The notes below the pieces were generated by a model. That model was not told the DNA's origin. It did not search any database and saw nothing but the letters and a program-made list of their open reading frames with translations. A DNA stretch of 64,000 bases. It comes from Shewanella sp. SNU WT4. Lineage in GTDB: Bacteria; Pseudomonadota; Gammaproteobacteria; Enterobacterales; Shewanellaceae. How positions within the stretch are numbered: position 1 is the first letter of the stretch; every line of letters begins with the position of its first letter. The stretch spans positions 558,001 through 622,000 of the forward strand of contig NZ_CP041151.1 of NCBI RefSeq assembly GCF_006494715.1, in the 5' to 3' direction. The position numbers and the translations under genes are program-made. Shown piece after piece: positions 9,899 to 19,325 of this stretch.

Positions 9899-10650
9899 GC
9901 TTCATCCTTATGTTGTTTTAAGTGCTTAAAGCTTAAGGCTAATACTAGACCTGCAAACACAAGAGCCATGGAAAACCACTGCAAGGCGTAGCCAAAATGC
10001 TTGGCAACTGACATGGGCGGTGATTGCCATACTCGCGGCCACTGAGGTTGTGAAAGCTCTGTGGGTAACAACACCACAGGTAATAACGGTAAAGATAAGT
10101 ATTGAGCTAAGGCGGCAAGATTCAGATTTTGAATGCGAATAACCTTATTGTTATGGCTATCTAATAAGGCTTCGGGGGCCAGCGCCTGACTTAAGCGATT
10201 GGCTTGTTTGTAATAGAGGCGCCCAACCAAGGCTGGCGCTGAATTAATGCGTGTTAACGGCGGAATGTGGTTGCGATCAGGGCTTGCGGCCACAAAGCCT
10301 AATTCAATTAATATGGCGTGAGTAAGCTGTGGCTGTTGCTGCACTTGAAAGATGCGATATCCGACTTGCCCTTGCAAAATTTGATTATCTAAAACAATTA
10401 GCGGCGCCTTGCTATCCGCCGTTGTAAGCTGAGCTTGATGACCGTGCAACTCGGCAGCGCTCAGTGCTAATTCATCCCAATTAAGAGGCTCGCGAGAGTG
10501 TTTTATGTCTTGCTGTTGCTGCCAAGCTTGTTTGTCATAGCCTTTGTGTAATTGCCACAGGCCTAACTTGACCAGCAGAATAAATATGCCCACAGTAAAT
10601 ATCAGCACTAAGAACACGTTACCCTGATATCGCAGCGAGGAATGGCTCAT
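9895..10650 (-). CDS. SURF1 family cytochrome oxidase assembly protein
   Basis: A 251-residue protein with a membrane segment near each end (about residues 12-32 and 225-245) and a periplasmic middle, the SURF1 plan. FTVGIFILLVKLGLWQLHKG carries the family-typical LGxWQ-x-x(R/K) element, and a late GYALQWFSMAL matches the second conserved motif. SURF1 helps insert heme A into subunit I. The start at 10650 has AGGAG five bases upstream; a longer frame reaching 10725 would overlap the opposite-strand DUF2909 gene. Confidence 0.88.
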   Translation of the reverse strand: MSHSSLRYQGNVFLVLIFTVGIFILLVKLGLWQLHKGYDKQAWQQQQDIKHSREPLNWDELALSAAELHGHQAQLTTADSKAPLIVLDNQILQGQVGYRIFQVQQQPQLTHAILIELGFVAASPDRNHIPPLTRINSAPALVGRLYYKQANRLSQALAPEALLDSHNNKVIRIQNLNLAALAQYLSLPLLPVVLLPTELSQPQWPRVWQSPPMSVAKHFGYALQWFSMALVFAGLVLALSFKHLKQHKDEA

Positions 10651-10876
10651 GACGCTCCTATTGGCCTTCAAAATAGCTTTAGTTTGCCTGTTAGTTATTA
10701 TCATTATTAATTTAGGCAGAGCCATGTTCCTTATGGTGCGCCGCGGGCAAGGCGAGGAGACTCAATCTATGAGTCATTACCTCGGCCGTCGCCTGATATG
10801 GTCGGCCATAGTAGTGTTATTGTTGTTAGTCGCGCTGGGCTTTGGCTTAATAACGCCAAATCCCAGACCTTACTAA
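10649..10876 (+). CDS. DUF2909 small twin-transmembrane protein
   Basis: A 75-residue protein with two membrane segments (about 4-24 and 50-67) split by a basic, polar loop (RRGQGEETQS), matching DUF2909 proteins found in many cox clusters between subunit III and SURF1. It is the only plus-strand gene in this cluster. Its ATG (10649-10651) shares the palindrome CATG with the minus-strand SURF1 ATG (10650-10648), and GAGGA lies seven bases upstream, so the start looks real. It ends six bases before the end of coxC, which runs toward it. Function is unknown. Confidence 0.8.
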   Translation: MTLLLAFKIALVCLLVIIIINLGRAMFLMVRRGQGEETQSMSHYLGRRLIWSAIVVLLLLVALGFGLITPNPRPY

Positions 10877-10882
10877 GTCCCT

Positions 10883-11761
10883 TTATAAGATATAAACAAA
10901 CACGAATAGGCATAGCCAAACCACATCGACAAAGTGCCAATACCAACTTCCTGCTTGGAAGGCAAAATGTCGATTAGTGGTAAAATGACCACTGATAATC
11001 CGCGCCAATAGCACACTTAAAAACACTAAGCCTAAGAACACATGGGTACCATGAAAGCCCGTGAGTAAGAAGAAGGTATTGCCATAAATCCCAGCATCTA
11101 AAGTGAGATTTAAATCGGTATAGGCATGGTAATACTCATAGATTTGACCACTGATAAAAAACAAACCAAGAATAATCGTTAAGCCTAACCAGAGCTTTAA
11201 AGCGGTGCGCTTACCGCGCTCAAGATTGATATGAGCCCAATGTAAGGTAATGGAAGAGGTGAGTAGCAAGATGGTGTTGACTAACGGGACGCCATGCCAA
11301 GGCATAGCTTGAGTGGTCTTACCGTCAGGGGTGATAAGTAGTGGCCAAGTATCCACAAAATTGGGCCACAGCACGGCATGTGTCATAGCATTATTGCTCT
11401 CGCCAGCAAGCCAAGGGACGGCAATGTTTCGGGCATAAAATAAGGCGCCAAAAAAGGCGGCAAAGAACATCACTTCAGAGAAAATAAACCAACTCATGCC
11501 TTGGCGAAACGATCTATCCATTTGCGGTGAATATAAGCCCGACATAGATTCTCGAATGACATTTCTAAACCAGCCTACCAACATAAATAAAATCACAGCA
11601 ACGCCACTCAGTAGTAAGTAACCGCCGCCACTGCCACCCTTGGCATATTGTTGCACTGTCGTGCCGGCACCTATGGCGATTAAAAATAAGCCGATAGCCC
11701 CAATAATTGGCCAGGGGCTTTGAGTGGGAACATAGTACTTTTGGTAATTCTGCGTGCTCAT
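10883..11761 (-). CDS. coxC: Cytochrome c oxidase subunit III
   Basis: A 292-residue, seven-span membrane protein of the COX3 family. Recognisable parts are FRQGMSWFIFSEVMFFAAFFGALFY, the GFHGTHVFLG helix and the C-terminal QAGSWYWHFVDVVWLCLF. Subunit III stabilises the oxidase core and may help feed protons and oxygen. Its start overlaps the ctaG stop by four bases (ATGA). Subunits II, I and III in this order with CtaG between I and III is the usual arrangement for this group of proteobacterial oxidases. Confidence 0.96.
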   Translation of the reverse strand: MSTQNYQKYYVPTQSPWPIIGAIGLFLIAIGAGTTVQQYAKGGSGGGYLLLSGVAVILFMLVGWFRNVIRESMSGLYSPQMDRSFRQGMSWFIFSEVMFFAAFFGALFYARNIAVPWLAGESNNAMTHAVLWPNFVDTWPLLITPDGKTTQAMPWHGVPLVNTILLLTSSITLHWAHINLERGKRTALKLWLGLTIILGLFFISGQIYEYYHAYTDLNLTLDAGIYGNTFFLLTGFHGTHVFLGLVFLSVLLARIISGHFTTNRHFAFQAGSWYWHFVDVVWLCLFVFVYIL

Positions 11762-12312
11762 TGCGACACTCCTTTAGGGCTACCGCTGGCGGAATCTGTG
11801 ATATCAAACAGGGTGTAAGCTAGCGTCAAGGTATTGATTGAGTTAGGTAAGTCTTTATCCACGAAGAAAACCAAGCCAAGTTCGGCACTGCTATGGCCTT
11901 CTAGGGGTTGTTGGTTAAAGCAGAAACATTCGGTTTTATTGAAATATGCGGCTCCTTGACCTGGAGAAACCGAAGGTATGGCTTGGCCGACGATATGCTG
12001 GCCGGATAAATTTTTAGCATTAAAGTGAGTGCGGACTAACTCACCGGTTCTTACCTGCATGCGTTTCACTTCTGGGGCAAACTCCCAAGGCAAACTCGCT
12101 GGAACTTGCGCGATAAATTCAACATTTACTAAGCGCCCTGGGGCGTCAGTGTTTGCTGAATATATTTGCGCGCTATTGCGAGGTTTGCCGTTAATGCCTA
12201 ATTGTTCACACAACACATCGTACAAGGGCACTAAGGCAAAGCCGAAAGCAAACATGGCAATTGCCCCAGAAACTAACCCTATGATCAGGCGGTTATTGCG
12301 TGGCTTATCCAT
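11758..12312 (-). CDS. ctaG: CtaG/Cox11 copper chaperone for the CuB site
   Basis: A 184-residue protein anchored by one N-terminal membrane segment (about 8-28) with a periplasmic immunoglobulin-like domain. The copper-binding CFCF motif is seen in NKTECFCFNQQPL and a conserved Cys in YDVLCEQLG. Cox11 proteins insert CuB into subunit I. It overlaps the coxA end by eight bases and the coxC start by four bases, so all three are likely co-translated. Confidence 0.95.
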   Translation of the reverse strand: MDKPRNNRLIIGLVSGAIAMFAFGFALVPLYDVLCEQLGINGKPRNSAQIYSANTDAPGRLVNVEFIAQVPASLPWEFAPEVKRMQVRTGELVRTHFNAKNLSGQHIVGQAIPSVSPGQGAAYFNKTECFCFNQQPLEGHSSAELGLVFFVDKDLPNSINTLTLAYTLFDITDSASGSPKGVSQ

Positions 12313-13969
12313 GGCGCACCACAGGCTCTATGGTTGGTGGCGTGGTAAAGGAGTGATAGGGCGCAGGGCTTGGTAATGTCCACTCTAAACCTTCTGCGCC
12401 TTCCCAAGGTTTGGCGGGGGCGGGCGCTCCACTACGAATGCATTTAATCACTAACACTAAGAAAATTAGTTGGGATAAGCCAAAAGCAAAGCCGCCGATG
12501 GAAACGATTTGGTTAATGTCAGCAAATTGCAATGCATAGTCGGGAATACGCCTTGGCATGCCAGCAAGCCCCAAGAAATGCATAGGGAAGAATAAGACGT
12601 TAACTGAAATTACTGAGCTCCAAAAATGCCAGCGGGCTAAGCGCTCGCTATACATGCGGCCAGTCCATTTGGGTAGCCAATAATAAGCGGCGGCCATGAT
12701 GGAGAATATCGCGCCAGTGACTAGCACATAGTGAAAGTGCGCCACTACGAAATAGGTGTCATGGTATTGAAAATCCGCTGGGGTAATGGCCAGCATTAAT
12801 CCTGATAATCCACCAATGGTAAATAATATGATAAAGGCGATGGCAAACAGCATAGGCGCTTCAAAACTTAATGCGCCGCGCCACATAGTTGCTACCCAAT
12901 TAAACACTTTTACCCCTGTGGGCACGGCAATCAGCATAGTGCAGTACATAAAGAACAGCTCGGCAACGACGGGCATGCCGGTAGTGAACATATGATGCGC
13001 CCACACTAAGAAGGATAAGATGGCAATACTGGATGTGGCGTAAACCATAGAGGCATAACCAAATAAGGGTTTGCGGCTAAAGGTGGGAACTATGGCGGAA
13101 ATGATGCCAAAGGATGGCAAAATCATAATGTAAACTTCGGGGTGACCAAAGAACCAAAAGATATGCTGGAACATCACAGGATCGCCGCCGCCCGCGGCAT
13201 CAAAGAAGCTAGTGCCAAAGAACTTATCGGTTAGCACCATAGTGACAACCCCTGCCAGTACTGGCATAACGGCAATCAATAAGAAAGCAGTAATTAACCA
13301 AGTCCACACAAAGAGTGGCAGCTTCATCCATGTCATACCTGGGGCGCGTAAGTTAACTATGGTGACTATGACGTTAATCGCTCCCATGATGGAGCTTATC
13401 CCCATAATATGAATGGAGAACACGAATAATGCGGTGGAGTCTGGGCTATAGGTGGTTGATAGCGGCGCGTAGAAAGTCCAGCCGAAATTAGGGCCGCCGC
13501 CTTCCATAAACAGTGAACTTAATAAGATTAAGAAGGCAAAAGGTAAAATCCAAAAGCTCCAGTTATTCATGCGCGGTAGCGCCATATCCGGCGCTCCTAT
13601 CATCATGGGGATCATCCAGTTCGCTAAGCCGGTAAAGGCTGGCATCACAGCGCCAAACACCATGATGAGTCCGTGAACTGTGGTCATCTGGTTAAAAAAG
13701 TTAGGTTCAACTAATTGTAAACCGGGTTGAAATAACTCGGCGCGGATCACCATGGCCATGGCGCCGCCGATTAAAAACATCATAAAACTGAACCACAAAT
13801 ACAAGGTGCCAATATCCTTGTGGTTGGTGGTCAGTACCCAGCGCATTAATCCTTTGGGTGGACCTTCGTGGTGATGATCATGAGAATGTTCATTATCATG
13901 ACTGTCCATTGCTCCGGCGCCCGCGTACTGCAGTTCTTCGCGGATAGGTGTATGTTTTTCAGTTGTCAT
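12305..13969 (-). CDS. coxA: Cytochrome c oxidase subunit I
   Basis: The catalytic subunit (554 residues, 12 spans) reduces O2 to water and pumps protons. Metal-site motifs are visible: FWFFGHPEVYIMILPSFG (CuB His and cross-linked Tyr), HHMFTTG (CuB pair) and VAHFHYVLV (heme a3 and heme a ligands); the N-terminal low-spin heme His is in TTVHGLIMVFG. A leader of about 35 residues before the first span holds a His-rich run (HDNEHSHDHHHEG). ATG 13969 is preferred because GGGGA lies six bases upstream. It follows coxB by about 11 bases. Confidence 0.97.
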   Translation of the reverse strand: MTTEKHTPIREELQYAGAGAMDSHDNEHSHDHHHEGPPKGLMRWVLTTNHKDIGTLYLWFSFMMFLIGGAMAMVIRAELFQPGLQLVEPNFFNQMTTVHGLIMVFGAVMPAFTGLANWMIPMMIGAPDMALPRMNNWSFWILPFAFLILLSSLFMEGGGPNFGWTFYAPLSTTYSPDSTALFVFSIHIMGISSIMGAINVIVTIVNLRAPGMTWMKLPLFVWTWLITAFLLIAVMPVLAGVVTMVLTDKFFGTSFFDAAGGGDPVMFQHIFWFFGHPEVYIMILPSFGIISAIVPTFSRKPLFGYASMVYATSSIAILSFLVWAHHMFTTGMPVVAELFFMYCTMLIAVPTGVKVFNWVATMWRGALSFEAPMLFAIAFIILFTIGGLSGLMLAITPADFQYHDTYFVVAHFHYVLVTGAIFSIMAAAYYWLPKWTGRMYSERLARWHFWSSVISVNVLFFPMHFLGLAGMPRRIPDYALQFADINQIVSIGGFAFGLSQLIFLVLVIKCIRSGAPAPAKPWEGAEGLEWTLPSPAPYHSFTTPPTIEPVVRHG

Positions 13970-13980
13970 CACATATCCCC

Positions 13981-15099
13981 TTATTGGTTCAGTTTGCTAA
14001 CGTCAGCAGCTTGAATTGCTTCACCGGAATTATTGCCCCAAGCATTGCGCTCAAAGGTAACCACTGCGGCAATTTCTTGTGCGCTAAGCTGTTTGGAAAA
14101 GGCTTGCATGGCGGTTCCTGCCTTACCATGCAATACGATATTGATATGATTTGTGGCAGGCCCCTTGATGATGGGGCTGCCAATTAGGCTTGGGAATACA
14201 CCTGGCAAGCCGGCACCATTGGGTTGATGGCAAGCGGCGCAGCGACTGACATAAATTTGCTCCCCTTGCGTCATCAATTCGGCCATGGTTAAGGTTTGGC
14301 TTAATTGCGCTTTGGCTTGCTCTGATGCTTGGGCTTTTAATGCTTGCTGCGCAATCATCCATTGATCAAAAGCTTCTGGCTCCATGACTTCCACCACAAT
14401 CGGCATAAACCCATGATCTTTACCGCATAATTCTGCGCATTGGCCGCGATAAATACCTACCTTGTCAGCACGTGTCCAAGCTTCATTAATAAAGCCGGGG
14501 TTGGCATCTTTTTTTACCGCAAAGGCAGGTACCCACCAAGAGTGAATAACATCTTCAGAGGTCACCAGAAACCGCACTTTACGGTGGGCAGGGATAACAA
14601 GCGGCTTATCAACTTCGAGTAAATAGTGTTGATCTTTGGGCGCTAAATTATCGATTTGATCTCTTGGGGTCGAAAGTATGCTGTAAAAGCCAACATCTTG
14701 ATCAAAATATTGGTAATGCCATTTCCACTGTGAGCCAGTCACTTTTACAGTGAGTTCGGCATCACTAGTATCTTCCATTGCAATCAAGGTGGTAGTAGCT
14801 GGAATAGCCATTAAAATCAGAATGATAAAAGGGATTATCGTCCAGGCGATTTCAACTTTAGTGCTTTCATGAAATTGGGCTGGGCTGGCACCCTTGGATT
14901 TGCGGTGATAGATGATGGCATAAAGCATGATGCCAAACACTATGAGCCCTATGGCGCAGCAAATGTAGAGAATGGTCATATGTAGGTCATAGACCTTGCC
15001 GCTAATGGCTGACACCCCTTGGGTCATATTTAACGGCATACTTGTGGCTGGAAAAATCGGCATGAGTATACATGCCAAAAGAAAATGTATTGGTTTCAA
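13981..15099 (-). CDS. coxB: Cytochrome c oxidase subunit II fused to cytochrome c (caa3 type)
   Basis: Subunit II carries a signal-like N terminus, two membrane spans and a periplasmic CuA domain with GQCAELCGKDHGFMP plus an upstream VIHSWWVPAF His. It continues into a cytochrome c domain with one CAACH heme site and a distal Met in the C-terminal part, so the oxidase is of the caa3-like kind, taking electrons through its own heme c. The predicted start is a TTG at 15099 with GGGGAG seven bases upstream; another TTG at 15114 has no comparable SD. It is the first gene of the minus-strand cox operon. Confidence 0.94.
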   Translation of the reverse strand: MKPIHFLLACILMPIFPATSMPLNMTQGVSAISGKVYDLHMTILYICCAIGLIVFGIMLYAIIYHRKSKGASPAQFHESTKVEIAWTIIPFIILILMAIPATTTLIAMEDTSDAELTVKVTGSQWKWHYQYFDQDVGFYSILSTPRDQIDNLAPKDQHYLLEVDKPLVIPAHRKVRFLVTSEDVIHSWWVPAFAVKKDANPGFINEAWTRADKVGIYRGQCAELCGKDHGFMPIVVEVMEPEAFDQWMIAQQALKAQASEQAKAQLSQTLTMAELMTQGEQIYVSRCAACHQPNGAGLPGVFPSLIGSPIIKGPATNHINIVLHGKAGTAMQAFSKQLSAQEIAAVVTFERNAWGNNSGEAIQAADVSKLNQ

Positions 15100-15573
15100 G
15101 AGAGATCTCCCCAATTAATTGCCTAAGCAATTACAAAGAAGAGTCACACAGTAAAGTCTAGGTGCTATGTAAGCTCTTCGGTTCCCACAACAGCAAACGA
15201 TGACAGCAAGTGTTTTGAGGCTAGCACCAAGGTATTCTTGATGATGCTGCCCGATATTGGACACTAATCGTTAATCAGATAAATCCATTATTCATTAAAG
15301 TTAGCAGCAACTTAATTTTCCATACCATAGATATATAGCTGAAAAGTCATAAATTTAGAAATCAATAAAGATTGAAAGTATAGGGCGTGGCTTGCTGACT
15401 GAAATGAATGCTGGTATTGATGATGAGTAATAGCTAAGACATGCCTGCAGAATTTAATCTGCAGCACTATGTTGGGCTGAACTTGGTTTGCATTTAAATT
15501 TTGAGCTTAGGCTGCGAGCCTAGATTTTGAATGAGTGAATTTCGAGCTTAGATTTTTAGATTATGTTTAGGTG
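15100..15573. other. Intergenic region upstream of the cox operon
   Basis: About 470 bases without a supported gene. It should hold the cox promoter. Two small dyads were seen: CTGCAGA/TCTGCAG around 15445-15464 (7-bp stem, 6-base loop) and TAGGCT/AGCCTA at 15508-15522 (6-bp stem, 3-base loop). The second could be a weak end signal for sulA but lacks a clear T run in that direction. Confidence 0.5.
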
Positions 15574-16059
15574 CTAATGCATGGCACGCAGTAAGGTCTG
15601 CGGGGCCTTAAACGCGAGTTCATCACTACCTGTCAAATTGGTATGTTCAAAAATAAAACCAATCGCCCGAGCATTGCGTTCAACTAATTGCATGCGGCGC
15701 TGATCGCGTTGATCTAACATAGAAACCCAAGTTAATACGGCGCTGCAGGTACCATTGGTAAGGGCAATTTCACTCGCCCATAAGGCTTCAACTTCATCTT
15801 TGGCTTTTACGAGTAAGACTCTATCTAAGCGAACACCTGCCGCGGCCAACATGGTTTTATAACCTATGTTGGGCGGATTAATTAAGACTATCCATTGGCC
15901 TTGGTGACTGAGACGTACCAGTTGTGGGGCAATTTTTTCAAGCTCAATTCGCCCTTGGCTATGGGTTGGTAAGCTTTCTATCATGGTTTGATGAACGCGC
16001 CGAGTATTAGCGCACCATAATCCGGGGTGACCTGCTGAATTTACTGTTTTGGTGGTCAT
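15574..16059 (-). CDS. sulA: SOS cell division inhibitor SulA
   Basis: A 161-residue SulA-family protein, which binds FtsZ and stops division during DNA damage. The family core [45 protein letters not shown] is RecA/SulA-like, and the tail is basic. ATG 16059 overlaps the lexA stop as ATGA, giving a lexA-sulA operon like that of Pseudomonas; the open frame extends two codons further to a TTG. It is expected to be induced with lexA from the two SOS boxes upstream of lexA. Confidence 0.9.
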   Translation of the reverse strand: MTTKTVNSAGHPGLWCANTRRVHQTMIESLPTHSQGRIELEKIAPQLVRLSHQGQWIVLINPPNIGYKTMLAAAGVRLDRVLLVKAKDEVEALWASEIALTNGTCSAVLTWVSMLDQRDQRRMQLVERNARAIGFIFEHTNLTGSDELAFKAPQTLLRAMH

Positions 16060-16676
16060 AGCCAACCACCATTACGAATAATGCCTACGGCTAAGCCTTC
16101 TATAGTCAGTTCTTGATAGCTAGGATCAACAACTATCGGGGAATATTCATCATTTTCAGGGTGTAGATAAATTATTTTCCCTTTCTTTTCAAAGCGCTTA
16201 ACTGTGACGTCATCATCAACTCGAGCCACCACAATTTGGCCATTGCGAGCTTCTTGCATTTTATGCACGGCTAGCAAATCACCTTCAAGAATGCCGATGT
16301 TCTTCATGCTATCGCCGCGAACTTTTAATAAGAAGTCGGCAGCAGGATGGAACATGGTGGCATCAACCTGAAAATAACTTTCGACATGTTGCTGGGCAAG
16401 AATAGGCTCGCCCGCAGCAACTTGGCCAATGAGTGGCAGACCAGTCTCAATTTCTACCACTTCTTCTGGCGGCAGACGAATACCGCGAGAAGTACCAGGC
16501 ATGATTTCAATACACCCTTTTTTTGCCAGCGCTTTTAAATGCTCTTCGGCGGCATTGGCACTGCGAAACCCTAACTGAGTCGCAATTTCTGCACGAGTTG
16601 GCGGCATACCAGTTTCGCTGATATTGCGTTTAATCAGTTCTAAAATCTCTGCTTGGCGGGGTGTTAAAGGTCTCAT
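16056..16676 (-). CDS. lexA: LexA repressor
   Basis: A 206-residue LexA. The N-terminal winged helix (about 1-70) includes the recognition helix region [15 protein letters not shown]. The self-cleavage site is Ala88-Gly89 (QVAAGEP); the catalytic pair is Ser123 (GDSMKN) and Lys160 (VTVKRF). It represses the SOS regulon until RecA filaments trigger cleavage. Two SOS boxes lie 9-43 bases upstream, so it is autoregulated, and sulA follows in the same operon. Confidence 0.97.
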   Translation of the reverse strand: MRPLTPRQAEILELIKRNISETGMPPTRAEIATQLGFRSANAAEEHLKALAKKGCIEIMPGTSRGIRLPPEEVVEIETGLPLIGQVAAGEPILAQQHVESYFQVDATMFHPAADFLLKVRGDSMKNIGILEGDLLAVHKMQEARNGQIVVARVDDDVTVKRFEKKGKIIYLHPENDEYSPIVVDPSYQELTIEGLAVGIIRNGGWL

Positions 16677-16684
16677 GTTGGTTC

Positions 16685-16700
16685 CTGTCTTTCTATACAG
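16685..16700 (-). promoter_or_regulatory. SOS box 1 (LexA operator) of lexA-sulA
   Basis: CTGT-N8-ACAG at 16685-16700, matching the gammaproteobacterial LexA operator, 9 bases upstream of the lexA ATG. Confidence 0.85.
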
Positions 16701-16703
16701 TTA

Positions 16704-16719
16704 CTGTTAGTATATACAG
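16704..16719 (-). promoter_or_regulatory. SOS box 2 (LexA operator) of lexA-sulA
   Basis: CTGT-N8-ACAG at 16704-16719, flanked by TA on both sides as in the best E. coli operators. It sits four bases beyond SOS box 1, a paired arrangement like that of E. coli lexA. Confidence 0.9.
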
Positions 16720-16834
16720 TATTTGTGCTGGCGCAAGTATTCGCCAAGGTTTGTTTTAAGTAGAGATTCGCTATCAAGTAGCCTGTTCTGGTATTCTATA
16801 GGACTATTAACGTGACCTGAATTGCATAATAACA

Positions 16835-19252
16835 ATGGCCAAACAAGACTCTTTCGTAATGACAGTGTTGCGCTGGTTTCAGCGCAAGCTAGTGCACACA
16901 ATCGTTGTGCCCACAGATCCCTTTGCCGATCTAAATCTTGATCCTAAAAAACCGCTCATTTATGTAATGAAAACTGAATCTTTCAGCGATATGGCCGCCT
17001 TGAGCGATGTCACCGCTAAGTTTGGTTTACCTAGCCCTTACGATGAGTTGGAATGCCACGGCAAAGCACTGCCGCGAGTTGTGTGCTTAAATCGCGCTAA
17101 ACCTATGATTGGCAATCGGCCATCAAGTGATGCCTTCTTAAGTGAATTTAAAACTCTGCTGCAAATGCACAGAGCTAATCCTGATTTGGAAATTCAACTT
17201 GTACCTGTGAGTCTGTTTTGGGGACGGACACCAGGTAAAGAAGATGACACTATGAAAGCCGCAGTGTTAGAGCGCGAAGATCCTAATTGGCTGCGCAAAT
17301 TTTTTATGATCTTATTCTTAGGTCGCCATAATTTTGTGCAATTTTCTAATGCTGTGTCGCTGCGTTATATGGCTGACGAGCATGGCACGGATCAGCAGAT
17401 CGCCCATAAACTTGCGCGGGTTGCCAGGGTTCACTTTAGCCGTCAGCGCAAAGTGATGACAGGGCCGTCGCTGCCAAGTCGTCAGAATTTATTTCATGCC
17501 CTCATTAATTCCGAAGCAGTGCAGAAGGCGATTGATGAGGAAGTTCAATCCAAAAAAATTACTCATGCCGAAGCTAAGGCTAAGGCTGTTGAATATATTG
17601 ATGAAATCGCGGCAGATTATTCTGATAGCTTGGTAAGAATTGCCGAGCGCATGCTGACATGGCTTTGGAATAAGCTTTACAAGGGCATCAATATTAAGGG
17701 CGCGGAACATGTGCGCCAACTGCATCATGATGGCCATGAAATCGTGTATGTGCCGTGTCATCGCAGTCACATGGACTATTTGCTGCTGTCTTACATTTTA
17801 TATTTCCAAGGTATGGTGCCACCGCATATTGCTGCGGGTATCAATCTTAATTTCTGGCCGGCGGGCCCTTTGTTTAGACGTGGCGGCGCCTTCTTTATTC
17901 GTCGCAGTTTTAACGGCAACAAATTATATACCGCAGTATTTCGTGAATATTTAGACCAACTGTTCACTAAAGGCTATTCAGTTGAATACTTTACTGAAGG
18001 TGGTCGCTCGCGTACTGGGCGCTTGTTAACCCCTAAAACCGGCATGTTAGCCATGACGTTAAACTCAGTGCTGCGCGGCATTGAACGTCCTATCACTTTA
18101 GTGCCTGTGTATTTAGGCTATGACCATGTGATGGAAGTCGCGACCTATCACAAAGAGTTAAGTGGCAAGAAGAAACAAAAAGAGTCGCTATGGCAAGTAT
18201 TTGGTGCCATCCGTAAATTAGGTAATTTTGGTCAAGGTTATGTGAATTTTGGCGAGCCTATTACCATTCAAAGCTACCTGAATGAGCATGTAGCTGATTG
18301 GCGTGAGCAAATGAGCACTAATCCGCAGGCTAAGCCAAGCTGGTTAACCCCTGTGGTCAATGGCTTAGCTAATAAGGTGATGACTCATATTAACGATGCC
18401 GCCGCAGTGAGCTCAGTGACTTTAACTAGCATGGTGTTATTGGCGTCTGAGCAAAATGCGCTCGAGCGCAGCCAGCTGTGCCGTCAATTAGACTTGTACT
18501 TGCATCTGTTAAAAGAAGTTCCATATACCAGTTATGCCTCAGTGGTTGAAGGCAATGGTGAGTCTCTGGTCGAACAAGGGTTAGAGTTGAAAAAGTTAGT
18601 GTCTGAGCAAGATGCTTTAGGCTCGATTATCTCGATTGAAGCCTCGCAGTTGCTGGCCATGTCTTATTACCGTAATAACATCTTACATTTGCTAATTTTG
18701 CCATCATTGATTGCTTGTATTTTGACTCAGCATGAAGTGGTCGATCGAAACAAGATTAAGCAGATGTGTCATGGTTTCTATCCGTTATTACAAGCTGAAT
18801 TGTTTATGGATATTGCTGATCTGGATGGCTATATCGATAGCGTGCTGGATTTATTTATCCAAGAAGGCTTAGTGATAGAAGATCAAGTAATAGAAATTAA
18901 TGCCAGTAAGATTGATCAGTTGCTCTTGTTAGCCGCCGTGGTAGATGAGTCTATGCAGCGGTATGCCATGTTATTCAATTTATTAGTGGCTAAGCCTCAT
19001 ATTGAGCGCGCTGCGCTTGAAAATGAAGGTCATCAATTAGCGCAGCATTTAGGTCATATCCATGGTATTACTGCGCCTGAGTTTTACGATAAGAAATTGT
19101 ATGGTTGTTTAAGCTTAAAGTTAAAGGATTTAGGCTATTTGAGTGAATCAGCGCATAGTGCTGAGATTATTCGAATTCGTGATTACGCCAACGGATTGCT
19201 GCGGGCCAATATTCGTCAAACCATCATTCAGAGTGTGGCTAAGGCCCACTAA
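16835..19252 (+). CDS. plsB: Glycerol-3-phosphate acyltransferase PlsB
   Basis: An 805-residue inner membrane-associated enzyme that makes lysophosphatidate, the first step of phospholipid synthesis. Acyltransferase blocks are in order: HRSHMD (about 309-314), the [10 protein letters not shown] region, [12 protein letters not shown] and [15 protein letters not shown]. Length agrees with E. coli PlsB (about 807). No strong SD precedes the ATG, so the start rests on family length. It is divergent from lexA, and the 158-base gap between them carries the SOS boxes on the lexA side; plsB near lexA is also seen in enterics. Confidence 0.95.
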   Translation: MAKQDSFVMTVLRWFQRKLVHTIVVPTDPFADLNLDPKKPLIYVMKTESFSDMAALSDVTAKFGLPSPYDELECHGKALPRVVCLNRAKPMIGNRPSSDAFLSEFKTLLQMHRANPDLEIQLVPVSLFWGRTPGKEDDTMKAAVLEREDPNWLRKFFMILFLGRHNFVQFSNAVSLRYMADEHGTDQQIAHKLARVARVHFSRQRKVMTGPSLPSRQNLFHALINSEAVQKAIDEEVQSKKITHAEAKAKAVEYIDEIAADYSDSLVRIAERMLTWLWNKLYKGINIKGAEHVRQLHHDGHEIVYVPCHRSHMDYLLLSYILYFQGMVPPHIAAGINLNFWPAGPLFRRGGAFFIRRSFNGNKLYTAVFREYLDQLFTKGYSVEYFTEGGRSRTGRLLTPKTGMLAMTLNSVLRGIERPITLVPVYLGYDHVMEVATYHKELSGKKKQKESLWQVFGAIRKLGNFGQGYVNFGEPITIQSYLNEHVADWREQMSTNPQAKPSWLTPVVNGLANKVMTHINDAAAVSSVTLTSMVLLASEQNALERSQLCRQLDLYLHLLKEVPYTSYASVVEGNGESLVEQGLELKKLVSEQDALGSIISIEASQLLAMSYYRNNILHLLILPSLIACILTQHEVVDRNKIKQMCHGFYPLLQAELFMDIADLDGYIDSVLDLFIQEGLVIEDQVIEINASKIDQLLLLAAVVDESMQRYAMLFNLLVAKPHIERAALENEGHQLAQHLGHIHGITAPEFYDKKLYGCLSLKLKDLGYLSESAHSAEIIRIRDYANGLLRANIRQTIIQSVAKAH

Positions 19253-19269
19253 GAATTTACCAATATACT

Positions 19270-19292
19270 AGCCTGCTTGAGCAGGCTTTTTT
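19270..19292 (+). terminator. Rho-independent terminator of plsB
   Basis: Stem AGCCTGC/GCAGGCT with TTGA loop followed by six T, 18 bases after the plsB stop. Confidence 0.88.
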
Positions 19293-19325
19293 ATGCGTAT
19301 TTACGCTCATTTTTTGGAGAAGTAC

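Noticed and set aside
10651..10725. Longer SURF1 start at 10725
   Set aside because: It would run across the DUF2909 gene and has no good SD, while ATG 10650 has AGGAG at five bases.
15508..15522. Terminator of lexA-sulA
   Set aside because: The stem is only six base pairs and no T run follows on the minus strand.
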